This document shows positions 49,583-58,459 of a stretch of 64,000 nucleotides of DNA, one piece after another (the first letter of the stretch is position 1; each line of letters starts with the position of its first letter). Where the stretch lies: the NCBI GenBank assembly GCA_963793025.1, contig CAWBYL010000005.1, positions 248,001-312,000 on the forward strand. Reading direction: 5' to 3'. The DNA is from CAWBYL01 sp963793025. GTDB lineage: Bacteria; Actinomycetota; Acidimicrobiia; Acidimicrobiales; Acidimicrobilacustridaceae. Position numbers and translations under genes: made by a program. The notes under the pieces were generated by a model. It was not told the origin of the DNA. It was given only the letters and a program-made list of their open reading frames with translations, and did no database searches.

Positions 49583-49936
49583 TCAGGAGACGCGCTGGAG
49601 GCGACGGTCGAAGTCGCGGAGGTCGATCTCGTCCTCGTCCTCGGCGACGTCGTAGACCGTCGGCGTGGCCCCGGCCGCAGCCGCCGCCGCTCGCACGGCC
49701 GGATCGAGGGGCGTACCGGTGATCCGGACCTCGCCGGTGAGGTCGCGAGTGAGGGCGAGGTGGTTGCGGGGGTCGGGGACCGCTTCGAGGATCGACCAGA
49801 TGGCGGCATCGGCGCCGCTCGGGAGCTTCAGGCCGTCGTTCGTGGTCGATGCGCCGGGATGCAGAGCCCCCGGCACCACCAGCACGGCGGCGACCACGAC
49901 AGCGATGAGGGCGACGGCAGCGATCACGAGGACCAT
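49583..49936 (-). CDS. Membrane-anchored small protein
   Basis: 117 residues. One N-terminal helix (VLVIAAVALIAVVVAAVLVVPGAL) anchors an outside domain (LPSGADAAIWSILEAVPDPRNHLALTRDLTGEVRITGTPLDPAVRAAAAAAG). No family is recognised. The start 49936 is fixed by TACCTT (49943-49948), six bases upstream on the minus strand; longer readings run into the promoter of the divergent enoyl-CoA hydratase. Confidence 0.65.
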   Translation of the reverse strand: MVLVIAAVALIAVVVAAVLVVPGALHPGASTTNDGLKLPSGADAAIWSILEAVPDPRNHLALTRDLTGEVRITGTPLDPAVRAAAAAAGATPTVYDVAEDEDEIDLRDFDRRLQRVS

Positions 49937-50000
49937 GGTCGGAAGGTAGGCCCGGGCGTGCCGTGGGTGGTGGATCCCGGCGGGCGCTACGGTCGCCGCC

Positions 50001-50729
50001 ATGATCCGGACCGCTCGCCGTGGCTCCGTCCTCGTGGTCACCATCGACCGCCCGGAGCGCCGCAACGCCCTCGACCACGATGCCCTCGCCGGCCTCCATG
50101 CCGCGCTGGAGGAGGCCCACGCCATGGAGGCGAGGGTCCTCGTGCTGACCGGATCCCATGGTCACTTCTGCTCGGGCGCCGACCTCACGACGGTCGAGGA
50201 CGACGAGTTCGTCGCCGCCCTCGGCCGCCTACTGAGAGGCCTGCGGGCCGCGCCGTTCCCCACCATGGCGGTGGTGGAGGGCTACGCCCTCGGGGCGGGC
50301 ACCCAGCTCGCTCTGGCCTGCGACCTGCGCACCGCCACCCCCGGGGCCGGCTTCGGCGTGCCCGCGGCCAAGCTCGGCCTCATGGTCGACCAGTGGACGG
50401 TGCGCCGGCTCGTGGCGCTCGTCGGCCAGTCCACCGCCCGCCACATCCTGTTGAGCACCGACGTGATGAGCGGCGAGCGGGCCCACTCCCTGTGCTTCGT
50501 CCACCGCCTCGGCGACACGACCGACGGCCTGGCCTGGGCCGACCACATCGCCACCTTGGCTCCCCTCACGCTGCGGGGCCTGAAGGTCGGGCTCGACGAA
50601 GCCGACCCGGACGCCGACCCGTCGTCCACCTACCAGGCCGCGTTCGACGCGGCCTGGGCCAGCGCCGACCTGGCCGAGGGCCTGGCCGCCTTCGCCGAGA
50701 AGCGGACCCCTACCTTCGAGGGCCGCTGA
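50001..50729 (+). CDS. Enoyl-CoA hydratase/isomerase family protein
   Basis: 242 residues of crotonase fold. The oxyanion-hole segments are GSHGHFCSGADLTTV and EGYALGAGTQLALACDLRTATPGAGFGVPAAKLGLM; the acid-base Glu usually after the second segment is replaced by QWTVRRLVALVGQ, so it may be an isomerase or unusual hydratase. TACGGT lies seven bases before the ATG. It likely acts in beta-oxidation of an unknown acyl-CoA. Confidence 0.85.
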   Translation: MIRTARRGSVLVVTIDRPERRNALDHDALAGLHAALEEAHAMEARVLVLTGSHGHFCSGADLTTVEDDEFVAALGRLLRGLRAAPFPTMAVVEGYALGAGTQLALACDLRTATPGAGFGVPAAKLGLMVDQWTVRRLVALVGQSTARHILLSTDVMSGERAHSLCFVHRLGDTTDGLAWADHIATLAPLTLRGLKVGLDEADPDADPSSTYQAAFDAAWASADLAEGLAAFAEKRTPTFEGR

Positions 50730-50750
50730 GCCGACCGGTCCGTCTGCCGG

Positions 50751-51332
50751 TCATCGAGCGGTGCCGCGGACCGATCCCACCAGCTTGCCGAGCGGGTCGA
50801 AGGCGAGGCAGCCGATCTGCTGGTTCCCGCGGTTGCGTTGATCCTCGCCGGGGAAGATCCAGCCGACCTCGAGCGCCGAGTTCTGGTACGGGATCCCCAG
50901 GTAGGTCTCGAACGCCGGCGGGCACAGGCGCTTGGCCGCCGTCGTCAACTGCTCGACGCCCGGCCGCGGATCGCCGGGCAGGCCGGCCTCCACCACCGAG
51001 ATGACTTCGTACTGGTGCGGGAGCGAGCAGTCGAGACGAAGGATGATCTGGGCGCTGCCCTGGGGGGTGGCATCGGTGCCGGGGGTGGGCTGGGTGGTGA
51101 CGGCGTCGCCGTCGGCGTTGACCCGCAGGTCGATGCAGTCCCCTTCGACGGGGCCGTAGACGAAGAACTCCTTGCCCTCCGCCTTGGATGGTTCGAGGGT
51201 CGTCGTGGTCTCCACCGGCACCGCCGACGTCGATGTCGTGGTCCCCACCGACGAACCTGACGCGTCCTTCGAGCACCCGGCGGCCACACCGAGGAGGGCG
51301 CCGGCCACCAGCACGGACCGGAGGACGCCCAT
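50751..51332 (-). CDS. Septum_form-domain lipoprotein
   Basis: 193 residues. The signal peptide MGVLRSVLVAGALLGVAAGC ends in a lipobox Cys, followed by a Thr-rich linker. The mature domain has Cys pairs in GDCIDLRV, LDCSLPHQYEV, KRLCPPAFETYLG and IGCLAFDP, matching the PF13845 Septum formation domain found in actinobacterial surface proteins. Four Cys suggest two disulfides outside the cell. It overlaps the sortase gene by one base, linking it to cell-wall work. Confidence 0.78.
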   Translation of the reverse strand: MGVLRSVLVAGALLGVAAGCSKDASGSSVGTTTSTSAVPVETTTTLEPSKAEGKEFFVYGPVEGDCIDLRVNADGDAVTTQPTPGTDATPQGSAQIILRLDCSLPHQYEVISVVEAGLPGDPRPGVEQLTTAAKRLCPPAFETYLGIPYQNSALEVGWIFPGEDQRNRGNQQIGCLAFDPLGKLVGSVRGTAR

Positions 51333-52306
51333 CAGTAGGACGCCGGAAGGAGGCGGGCGATGTTCTCGTAGGCGAAGAACAGCACGACGATGAAGATCGG
51401 CGTCCCGATCACGTAGGCGGGGATGCGCATCCAGTGGCGGGCGAGGTACCAGGTGCCGAACCAGATGCCGAGGGCCAGGAGGGTGAGGCCGATCGCCGCC
51501 GGCCAGGCCGAGGAGTCGCCACCGGCCAGCGCGTCGAGCGAGGCGTCGAGCGTGACGGCGCCGTTCTCGTCGGGAAGGCCCGTGCCGGAGGGTTCGGCCA
51601 CCGGCGTGGGCGGAGCCGGGGGAGATCCGAGGGTGGCAGTGACGACGATGCGCTGGGATGCGCTGTACTTCGGGTGGCAGGCCATGAGGGTCAGTCGATT
51701 CCCCACGTCCTGGTCGAGGATCTCCACCTGGCTCGGGCTCACGATGAAGTGGCCGCTCTCCCCACCGTCGCCCGTGTCGTGGGCGTCGACCGTGTAGGTG
51801 AAGTTGCCCTGCAGGGTCTCGATGTCGATCTCGTCGCCGGGTCGGAGCTCGTCGATGCGGTTGAACGGTGCCTTGTAGGTCGTGCGGTGGCCGGCCAGCG
51901 CGGCGTTGCCGGGTTGGCCGGGCAGCGGGGTCTGGGGGAAGTGGCCCGGTCCTTCCTTGAGCCACTTGAGGTCCACTCCCTGCAACATGATGAAGTCGAC
52001 GCCGATGGCCGGTATCCGGATCCGGCCGACGGGATCGCCGGGCTCGGGGACGGGCAGGTCAGCGGGCGCGGTGACGGGGGGCAGGGTGGTGACCGGGCCC
52101 GGTTCCGTCGTCGGAGTGGTGGACGACGTGGTGGTGGAGGTCGCCAACGCCGCCTGTTGCTCGGCGAACTCCTTGCTGAGCCGGTCCTGGGCCCGGGCGG
52201 TGGCCAGGCCCGTACCCCACAGCTGATAGGCCACGAACAACAGCACCAGCACGCCGGCGCGCATCATGAACCTTCCGATCGCCCCGAGGACACGCCACCA
52301 CTGCAC
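51332..52306 (-). CDS. Class E-type sortase
   Basis: 324 residues. An N-terminal helix anchors the protein; a Thr/Pro linker follows. The catalytic His is in ALAGHRTTYKAPF, the catalytic Cys in RLTLMACHPKYSASQRIVV (TLxAC), with the Arg in SQR. Near the C terminus are two more helices (IGLTLLALGIWFGTWYLA and AYVIGTPIFIVVLFFAYENIA). Sortases E attach LPxTG-like proteins to the peptidoglycan. GTG 52306 has TAGGGT six bases upstream. The co-transcribed lipoprotein has no LPxTG motif. Confidence 0.88.
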   Translation of the reverse strand: MQWWRVLGAIGRFMMRAGVLVLLFVAYQLWGTGLATARAQDRLSKEFAEQQAALATSTTTSSTTPTTEPGPVTTLPPVTAPADLPVPEPGDPVGRIRIPAIGVDFIMLQGVDLKWLKEGPGHFPQTPLPGQPGNAALAGHRTTYKAPFNRIDELRPGDEIDIETLQGNFTYTVDAHDTGDGGESGHFIVSPSQVEILDQDVGNRLTLMACHPKYSASQRIVVTATLGSPPAPPTPVAEPSGTGLPDENGAVTLDASLDALAGGDSSAWPAAIGLTLLALGIWFGTWYLARHWMRIPAYVIGTPIFIVVLFFAYENIARLLPASY

Positions 52307-52401
52307 GCGAGGACCCTAGCGAGACCCGAGAGGCGCCCGGGATCGCCTGGGCGGCTTGGTTCGGCGGAACCCCTGGCAGGTACCCTCGCGCCCGACCCCC
52401 A

Positions 52402-53115
52402 ATGGAGACCGACGACCCCTTCCGCCCGACCGGGGCGGCGCCCGTGGTCCACCTCCGGGGAGCGGTGGCCCTGCTCGGCCGGTTCCCCGCCCTCGCCGGC
52501 CTCGACCTGGACGTCGACCGCCGGCGCATCGTGCTCCTGCGCGGTCCGAACGGCGCGGGGAAGACCACGTTGCTGCGCACACTGGCCGGGCTGGTGCGGG
52601 TCACCGAGGGCGAGGCCGAAGTGCTCGGGGTCGATCTGGTGCGCGACCCGAAGGCGGTGCGTCATCGGGTCGGCCTGTTGGCTCACGCCACCGGCCTCTA
52701 CGACGAGTTGACCGTGGCCGACAACGTGCGGTTCTGGGCCCGGGCGGCACGGGCCGAGCAGGCCGATGCCGACGCCGCCATGGCCCTGCTCGGTCTCGAC
52801 GGTCGGCTGGCCCGGGTGTCGGTGGGGCGCCTGTCGGCCGGCCAGCGGCGGCGCACGTCGCTGGCGTGCCTCATCGCCCGTCGCCCCGAGCTGTGGCTGC
52901 TCGACGAGCCCCATGCCGGACTCGACCAGGACGGCCGCGACCTCATCGACCGCCTCATCCGCGACGCCACTGCCGCGGGGGCCACCGTGATCCTGAGCTC
53001 GCACGAGCTCGACCGCTCCATGCAGCTGGCCGACGACGTCGTCACCATCGTCGGCGGGGTCGCCACCCTCGAGCCGGCAGACCCGAGCGCACCGGAGGTG
53101 ACCCGTGGTGCGTGA
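52402..53115 (+). CDS. ccmA: Haem exporter ATP-binding subunit CcmA
   Basis: 237 residues. Walker A is GPNGAGKTTLLRTLAGLV, the signature motif is RLSAGQRRRTSLACLI (LSAGQ, CcmA-like), Walker B is LWLLDEPHAGLD, and the His switch is in LSSHELDR. With CcmB and CcmC it moves haem to CcmE at the outer face of the membrane. It is the first gene of the nine-gene ccm operon; a TACCCT box lies 15 bases before the ATG. It overlaps ccmB by 11 bases. Confidence 0.87.
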   Translation: METDDPFRPTGAAPVVHLRGAVALLGRFPALAGLDLDVDRRRIVLLRGPNGAGKTTLLRTLAGLVRVTEGEAEVLGVDLVRDPKAVRHRVGLLAHATGLYDELTVADNVRFWARAARAEQADADAAMALLGLDGRLARVSVGRLSAGQRRRTSLACLIARRPELWLLDEPHAGLDQDGRDLIDRLIRDATAAGATVILSSHELDRSMQLADDVVTIVGGVATLEPADPSAPEVTRGA

Positions 53116-53773
53116 CGCCCTGCTCGTCGCGGGCAAGGACCTGCGCCTGGAGGCCAGGTCGCGGGTGGCGATCAACCAGGTCGCGCCCTTCGCTCTGCTC
53201 GTCCTCGTGCTGTTCGCCTTCGCTCTCGACCCCGACCGGGGCCTGCTCGAGAAGGCCACTCCCGGGCTGTACTGGATCGCGGTCCTGTTCAGCGGGCTGC
53301 TCGCCCTGCAGCGGGCCTTCGCCATCGAGGCCGCCGATGGCAACCGCGACGCCCTACGCCTCTCCGGCCTCGACCCCGCCGGGATCTTCCTCGGCAAGGT
53401 CCTCGCCGTCGCCGTCCAGCTGCTGGCCCTCGAGGTCCTCCTGGGCCTCGGTGTGGCCCTGCTCTACGGCACCTCGTTCAGCGGGTGGGGTCTGCTCCTC
53501 GCCACCGTGGTGGTCGCGACCGCGGGGATCGCGGCGGCCGGTACCCTCTACGGCGTTCTGGCAGCCGGTCTCCGAGTACGCGAAACACTGCTGCCGCTCC
53601 TACTCTTGCCGGTGCTCGCGCCGGTGCTCATCGGATCGACCCGGGCCTTCGAAGCCGCCCTCAACGGAACCCCCTCCGAAGGCTGGCCCTGGATCGGGCT
53701 GATGAGCGTGTTCGCCGTGCTGTACATCGTGGCCGGGGTGTTCGGATTCGGCCCCCTGTTGGAGGAATCGTGA
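53105..53773 (+). CDS. ccmB: Haem exporter permease CcmB
   Basis: 222 residues with six membrane helices: FALLVLVLFAFAL, PGLYWIAVLFSGLLALQRAF, KVLAVAVQLLALEVLLGLGVALL, LLLATVVVATAGIAAAGTLYG, LLPLLLLPVLAPVLIG and LMSVFAVLYIVAGVFGF. The N-terminal amphipathic helix DALLVAGKDLRLEARSRVA and the motif LALQRAFAIE are typical of CcmB. It pairs with CcmA. The GTG start overlaps the end of ccmA, and its stop overlaps ccmC by four bases. Confidence 0.88.
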   Translation: MVRDALLVAGKDLRLEARSRVAINQVAPFALLVLVLFAFALDPDRGLLEKATPGLYWIAVLFSGLLALQRAFAIEAADGNRDALRLSGLDPAGIFLGKVLAVAVQLLALEVLLGLGVALLYGTSFSGWGLLLATVVVATAGIAAAGTLYGVLAAGLRVRETLLPLLLLPVLAPVLIGSTRAFEAALNGTPSEGWPWIGLMSVFAVLYIVAGVFGFGPLLEES

Positions 53774-54585
53774 CCACCCAGATCATCAAGGGGAACGAGG
53801 GCCCGACCGGTGCTGGCACCGACCGCGGGCCCACCTCCACGGGATCCCGGTCCACGAGGGTGCTCGGAATCCTCACCCTCGTCGGCATCGCTTCGCTCGC
53901 CCTGTTCGCGCTGGTGTTGAGCCCGGCCGACGCCAGCCAGGGCGATGCCGCCCGCATCTTGCCGCTGCACGTGGGCGCGGCGACGTTCGCCTACGTCGGC
54001 TGCTTCCTCACCACCCTCGGGTCGGTCCTGTTCCTCTGGAAGCGCTCGAAGTGGTGGGAGCTGGTGGCCTACGCCAGCGCCGAGATCGCTGCCCTGTTCA
54101 CCGCCGCCACTCTCGTCACCGGCATGCTCTGGGGTCGTCCGACCTGGGGTGTGTACTGGGTGTGGGACGCCCGCCTCACCTCCACCGCCATGCTCCTGCT
54201 CCTGCTCCTCGGCTACCTCGCCGTGCGCCGCCTCCCGGCCGACTACGAGGTGCGGGCCAAGCGGGCCTCGATCGTCGGGCTGCTGCTGGTGCCCAACGTG
54301 ATCATCGTGCGCCAGTCGGTGGAGTGGTGGCGCACCCTGCACCAGAAGGCCACGCTCTTCTCCGACGGCCTCGACTCGAAGATCGAGGGCCTCATGTTGT
54401 TCTCCCTCTTCGTCGGCTTCGTCGCCATCGGCCTCCTCTTCGTGTGGCTGCTCATCCACCGCTTCCGCGTGGCGTGGCTCGAGGAGCAGGTCGCCGACCA
54501 GGGCCTCACCGCCGCCATCGCCGAGCGCCGCGCCGAGGCTCCGTCCCGAGCCGGTGCTCCCCGCGCCGGGGAGGTGGCCCCGTGA
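53770..54585 (+). CDS. ccmC: Haem handling protein CcmC
   Basis: 271 residues with six membrane helices. The tryptophan-rich WWD domain is WGVYWVWDARLTS, flanked by conserved His residues in ILPLHVGAATF and RTLHQKATL, which hold haem during transfer to CcmE. GGAGGA before the GTG (53770) supports the start, which overlaps the ccmB stop. The C-terminal tail of about 35 residues is Ala/Glu/Pro-rich, longer than in proteobacterial CcmC. Confidence 0.9.
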   Translation: MTTQIIKGNEGPTGAGTDRGPTSTGSRSTRVLGILTLVGIASLALFALVLSPADASQGDAARILPLHVGAATFAYVGCFLTTLGSVLFLWKRSKWWELVAYASAEIAALFTAATLVTGMLWGRPTWGVYWVWDARLTSTAMLLLLLLGYLAVRRLPADYEVRAKRASIVGLLLVPNVIIVRQSVEWWRTLHQKATLFSDGLDSKIEGLMLFSLFVGFVAIGLLFVWLLIHRFRVAWLEEQVADQGLTAAIAERRAEAPSRAGAPRAGEVAP

Positions 54586-54719
54586 CCGACACCTGGGGCT
54601 ACGTCGCCGCCGCCTGGATCATCGTGCTCGGCGCCTTCCTGCTCTACGCCGTGGTCACCGTCCTGCGCGGGCGGGCCCTCAGCAGGCAGGTCCCGCCGGA
54701 GGACCGTCGATGGAGCTGA
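54582..54719 (+). CDS. ccmD: Small haem-exporter subunit CcmD
   Basis: 45 residues, MTDTWGYVAAAWIIVLGAFLLYAVVTVLRG then RALSRQVPPEDRRWS. One membrane helix with a basic cytoplasmic tail matches CcmD, which helps release holo-CcmE from the CcmABC complex. It is easily missed because of size. It overlaps ccmC by four bases and ccmE by ten, so it is tightly coupled. Confidence 0.78.
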   Translation: MTDTWGYVAAAWIIVLGAFLLYAVVTVLRGRALSRQVPPEDRRWS

Positions 54720-55252
54720 CCCCCCGTACCGGCCCCGAAGCCGGCGAGCCCCTCGGTGCCGATGGACGCCCCGCCCCGTCCCGCAGGCCCTGGCGCAACC
54801 GCCTGCCCGCCCTGGCGGTGCTCGCCGCGGTGCTCGTGGTGGGCGGCTTCGTCATGGTCAACGCCCTGGGCAGCGCCACGACCTTCTACCGCAACGTCGA
54901 CGAGGCGGTCGCCCAGCGCGACTCACTCGGCGCCACTCGCTTTCGGATGCAGGGAACCGTCGTGCCCGGCACCGTCGAGCAGACCGGTGAGGGCGTCTCG
55001 TTCATGGTCGCCTTCAACGGCGTCGAGGTGCCCGTCGAGCACCGGGGCGACCCGCCCGAGATGTTCAAGCCCTCCGAGGCCGTCCTGCTCGAGGGTCACT
55101 TCGCCGAGGACGGCTCGGACACGTTCGACTCCGACCTCATGATCGTGAAGCACAGTGAGCAGTACACGGCCAAGGAGGGCGACCGTCTGAAGGAAGCCCA
55201 GGACGGTGGCCAGGTTCCGGTGAGCACCACTGCCGGAACCGGCGGGTCGTGA
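54710..55252 (+). CDS. ccmE: Haem chaperone CcmE
   Basis: 180 residues. One N-terminal membrane helix (LAVLAAVLVVGGFVMVNALG) is followed by the outside OB-fold domain: ATTFYRNVDEAVAQRD, FRMQGTVVPGTV, MFKPSEAVLLEGHF. The haem-binding HxxxY motif is present as HSEQY, His being the covalent haem ligand in the standard form. A polar tail of about 25 residues follows. The gene overlaps ccmD at its start and ccmF at its end. Confidence 0.92.
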   Translation: MELTPRTGPEAGEPLGADGRPAPSRRPWRNRLPALAVLAAVLVVGGFVMVNALGSATTFYRNVDEAVAQRDSLGATRFRMQGTVVPGTVEQTGEGVSFMVAFNGVEVPVEHRGDPPEMFKPSEAVLLEGHFAEDGSDTFDSDLMIVKHSEQYTAKEGDRLKEAQDGGQVPVSTTAGTGGS

Positions 55253-57291
55253 ACGTCGCCCTCGGGCGCGCCGGGGTCACCCTCGGACTCGCCGCCGCGG
55301 TGCTCGGGGCGATCACCGTCGCCTACGGCCTGGTCCGCAAGCGGCCCGACCTCGTCAAGCTGTCGAAGGCCTACGCGGCGCTCATCCTCATCGGTGCCGT
55401 GTTGTCCGTGGTGGCCATGGAGCGGGCCCTCATCACCCGTGACTTCACGGTGAAGTACGTGGCCGACAACGGCTCGTCGACCACCCCCGCCCTCTACAAC
55501 TTCGCCACCCTCTGGGGCGCCCTCGAGGGATCGATCATCCTGTGGTCCACCATCCTCGCCGGCTACCTGGTGGCCGTGGTGGTGAAGTTCCGCAAGCGCC
55601 TGGCCGACCCGCTCGTCGGGTGGGCCGTGCTGACGATGCTCGTCGTCTGCGTCTTCTTCTTCTTCCTCATGGCCGGTCCGGCCAACCCGTTCAAGAGCTT
55701 CTCCCCGCCGATCGGCTACGACGGACCCGGTCCCAACCCGCTGTTGCAGAACCATCCGCTGATGGCCTTCCACCCGCCGATGCTCTACCTCGGTTACGTC
55801 GGGTTCACCGTTCCGTTCGCCTTCGCCATCGCCGCCCTGGTCACCGGGCGGGTGGGGGAGGGGTGGCTGCTGTCCACCCGGCGCTGGACGCTCATCGCCT
55901 GGGGCTTCCTCACCGTCGGCATCGTGCTCGGCGCCTGGTGGAGCTACGAGGTCCTCGGGTGGGGTGGCTACTGGGCGTGGGACCCGGTCGAGAACGCCTC
56001 GTTCCTGCCCTGGCTCACCGGCACCGCCTACATCCACTCGGTGATGGTGCAGGAGCGGAGGGGGATGCTGCGGGTCTGGAACCTGTCGTTGCTGTGCGCC
56101 ACCTTCGCCCTCACCATCCTCGGCACGTTCATCACCCGATCGGGGGTGCTGGAGTCGGTGCACGCCTTCACCGAGTCGAGCATCGGGCCGTCGCTCATCG
56201 CCTTCTTCGCCCTCATCGTGGGCACGACCGTCGCCCTCATCGGATGGCGGGGTGATCGGCTCCGCTCGCCGGGCCGCATCGACTCGCCCATCTCGCGCGA
56301 GGGCGCCTTCCTCGCCAACAACGTGCTCTTCGCCGCCTTCGCCTTCGTGGTGCTGCTCGGCACGGTCTTCCCGCTGATCATCGAGGCGCTCAACGACGAC
56401 CGCATCTCGGTCGGCACCCCGTACTTCAGCCGCATGACCATGCCCATCGGCCTCACCCTGTTGTTCCTCATGGCCGTGGCGCCGGTGCTGCCCTGGCGCA
56501 AGGCCAGTGGCGAGCTGTTGCGCCATCGCCTGGTCTGGCCGGCCTGGGTCGGGGTGGGCGCCATGGTGGCGGCCGTGATCCTCGGGGCCCGGGGTGTGCT
56601 GCCGGTCGTCGCCTTCGGCCTGGGTGGCTTCGCCGCCGGCTCGGCCCTCCGCCAACTCGTGCTCGCCGCCCGCCGCCAGGGCTGGCGGGGCCTCGTGGGT
56701 CGAGCCAACGGGGGCATGGTCGTCCACATCGGCGTCATCCTCATCGCCGTGGCCTTCGCCGCCAGCAACGCCTACGTCCGCCAGGCCGAGTTCACCCTCG
56801 AGCCGGGCCAGAGCGCCTCCTTCGCCGGCCACACCCTCACCTACGAGGGACAGAACGAGAAGATCGAGGACGCCAAGATCATCAGCCAGGCCCTCATCCG
56901 CATCGACGGCACCGGGCCGTGGGCGCCGTCGCTCAACCGCTTCGGCAACGGCCAGACGATCGGCACCCCGTCGGTCCGGTCCACCTTCACCGACGACGTC
57001 GCGCTCTCCGTGATCGAGGTGCCCGGGGGCGACGTCACCGCCGTCACCGTCCGGGTCACCGTGCAACCCCTCATCATCTGGCTGTGGATCGGCGGGGCCA
57101 TCATGGCCCTGGGCACGCTGCTCGCCGTGTTCCCCGGAAGGCGTCGCAACCCGACTGATCCGGTCTCGGCCCCCGTGGCCGGCGCGTCGGCGGGAGATCC
57201 GCCGCGTGGTCCCGACGAGCCCGAGCCGGCAACGACGCCGACCGGCGACGCGGACGACGACGTACGTGAGCCCAGCGAGGTGGGCGCATGA
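55249..57291 (+). CDS. ccmF: Cytochrome c haem lyase subunit CcmF
   Basis: 680 residues with about 15 membrane helices. The WWD haem-handling domain is WGGYWAWDPVENASFLPWL; conserved His are in NHPLMAFHPPMLYLGYVG and YIHSVMVQERRGML. The N-terminal LWGALEGSIILW segment is also family-typical. CcmF with CcmH ligates haem to reduced CxxCH apocytochromes outside the membrane. The GTG start overlaps the ccmE stop by four bases and its stop overlaps ccmG. Confidence 0.94.
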   Translation: MNVALGRAGVTLGLAAAVLGAITVAYGLVRKRPDLVKLSKAYAALILIGAVLSVVAMERALITRDFTVKYVADNGSSTTPALYNFATLWGALEGSIILWSTILAGYLVAVVVKFRKRLADPLVGWAVLTMLVVCVFFFFLMAGPANPFKSFSPPIGYDGPGPNPLLQNHPLMAFHPPMLYLGYVGFTVPFAFAIAALVTGRVGEGWLLSTRRWTLIAWGFLTVGIVLGAWWSYEVLGWGGYWAWDPVENASFLPWLTGTAYIHSVMVQERRGMLRVWNLSLLCATFALTILGTFITRSGVLESVHAFTESSIGPSLIAFFALIVGTTVALIGWRGDRLRSPGRIDSPISREGAFLANNVLFAAFAFVVLLGTVFPLIIEALNDDRISVGTPYFSRMTMPIGLTLLFLMAVAPVLPWRKASGELLRHRLVWPAWVGVGAMVAAVILGARGVLPVVAFGLGGFAAGSALRQLVLAARRQGWRGLVGRANGGMVVHIGVILIAVAFAASNAYVRQAEFTLEPGQSASFAGHTLTYEGQNEKIEDAKIISQALIRIDGTGPWAPSLNRFGNGQTIGTPSVRSTFTDDVALSVIEVPGGDVTAVTVRVTVQPLIIWLWIGGAIMALGTLLAVFPGRRRNPTDPVSAPVAGASAGDPPRGPDEPEPATTPTGDADDDVREPSEVGA

Positions 57292-57890
57292 GCCCGGCCA
57301 CGGTCGACATCGACGACGACGCCATCCGCTCCTCCGGCGGGCACCTGGCCCGCAACGCCGCCGTCGTGGTCGGCATCGTGTTGGTGGCCTTCGTGATCTT
57401 CCTCGCCACCCGCGGGGCCAACGAACCTCTCTCGAGCAAGATGGTCGGTCAGGCCGCTCCGACCTTCTCGGGTACGACCACCACCGGTGAGACCTTCGAT
57501 CTGGCTCGCTACCGGGGCGAGTGGGTCGTGGTGAACTTCTTCCAGACCACCTGCGTCCCCTGCCGCCTGGAGCACCCCGAGCTGGTGAAGTTCGCCGACC
57601 AGCACTCCGGTGATCCCGTGCAGGTGGTCAGCGTGGCCTTCGAGGACGATCCCGACGCCATCCGCTCCTACTTCGCCGAGGAGGGGGGTACCTGGCCCGT
57701 GGTGCCGAGCGACACTGGCCGTGTGGCCCTCGACTACGGCATCACCGGCGTGCCCGAGAGCTACATCGTGGCTCCCTCGGGTGTGGTCGTGGCTCGCTTC
57801 GAAGGTGTCACCGCAGCGGGTCTGAACCAGGTGATCGAGGCCGGCGGAGGCATGGCCGTCACCGCCGACGGCCAGGCGGCCGGCTCGTGA
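57288..57890 (+). CDS. ccmG: Thioredoxin-like thiol:disulfide protein CcmG/ResA
   Basis: 200 residues. A membrane anchor (AAVVVGIVLVAFVIFLATRG) precedes a thioredoxin fold with active site CVPC in VVNFFQTTCVPCRLEHPEL, and the cis-Pro segment GVPESYIVAPSGVVVARFEG. It reduces apocytochrome cysteines or CcmH outside the membrane. It overlaps ccmF by four bases and ccmH by four. Confidence 0.9.
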   Translation: MSPATVDIDDDAIRSSGGHLARNAAVVVGIVLVAFVIFLATRGANEPLSSKMVGQAAPTFSGTTTTGETFDLARYRGEWVVVNFFQTTCVPCRLEHPELVKFADQHSGDPVQVVSVAFEDDPDAIRSYFAEEGGTWPVVPSDTGRVALDYGITGVPESYIVAPSGVVVARFEGVTAAGLNQVIEAGGGMAVTADGQAAGS

Positions 57891-58459
57891 GCAGCGCGGG
57901 CGCGACCGAGGGATCGGTCCGTCCGGGCACGCTCTCGTCGGGCTCGCCCCTGCGTCGCTGGCTGCCCTGGGCCCTACTCGCCGTGGTCGCGGTGACGGCG
58001 TTGTCGGTGGCCGCCTTCGGCACCCGTGAGGCCCCCACCGCCCAGGACCGGGTGGTCAACATCGCCAAGACCATCAAGTGCCCGACCTGCGCCGGCGAAT
58101 CGGTCGCCGAGTCGAACGCACTCGTGTCCCAGGAGATCCGGCTCGACATCGCCGAGCGGATCCAACAGGGCCAGAGCGACGCCGAGATCCGCGCCTATTA
58201 CGGCTCCGGCTCCCGCTACAACCAGAACCTCCTGCTCAGCCCACCCACCACCGGTATCAGCGTTCTCGTGTGGATCCTGCCGGTGCTGGCGCTGGCCGTC
58301 GCCGTCGGTGCCCTGGTGGTCGTGTTCCGGCGGTGGAGCACCGATCCCACGGCCCACGCCACCGACGCCGACCGGGTGCTGGTGGCCGAGGCGCTCCGGC
58401 GGGAGCACGCCGAGGCCGCTCAGGTCGACGACCCACACGGTGAGGGCGGGTCCCGGTGA
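57887..58459 (+). CDS. ccmH: Cytochrome c maturation thiol protein CcmH
   Basis: 190 residues. Two membrane helices flank the family domain: VNIAKTIKCPTCAGESVAESNALVSQEIRLDIAERIQQGQSDAEIRAYY, in which CPTC replaces the LRCxxC active site. The C-terminal helix (ISVLVWILPVLALAVAVGALVVVF) and tail complete the protein. It keeps apocytochrome thiols reduced and associates with CcmF. Coupled to the genes on both sides by four-base overlaps. Confidence 0.9.
   Translation: MSSAGATEGSVRPGTLSSGSPLRRWLPWALLAVVAVTALSVAAFGTREAPTAQDRVVNIAKTIKCPTCAGESVAESNALVSQEIRLDIAERIQQGQSDAEIRAYYGSGSRYNQNLLLSPPTTGISVLVWILPVLALAVAVGALVVVFRRWSTDPTAHATDADRVLVAEALRREHAEAAQVDDPHGEGGSR

Noticed and set aside
55096..57066. 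A 656-codon frame opposite ccmE and ccmF
   Set aside because: It is a shadow of ccm genes with Gly/Asp/His-rich composition and no family resemblance.
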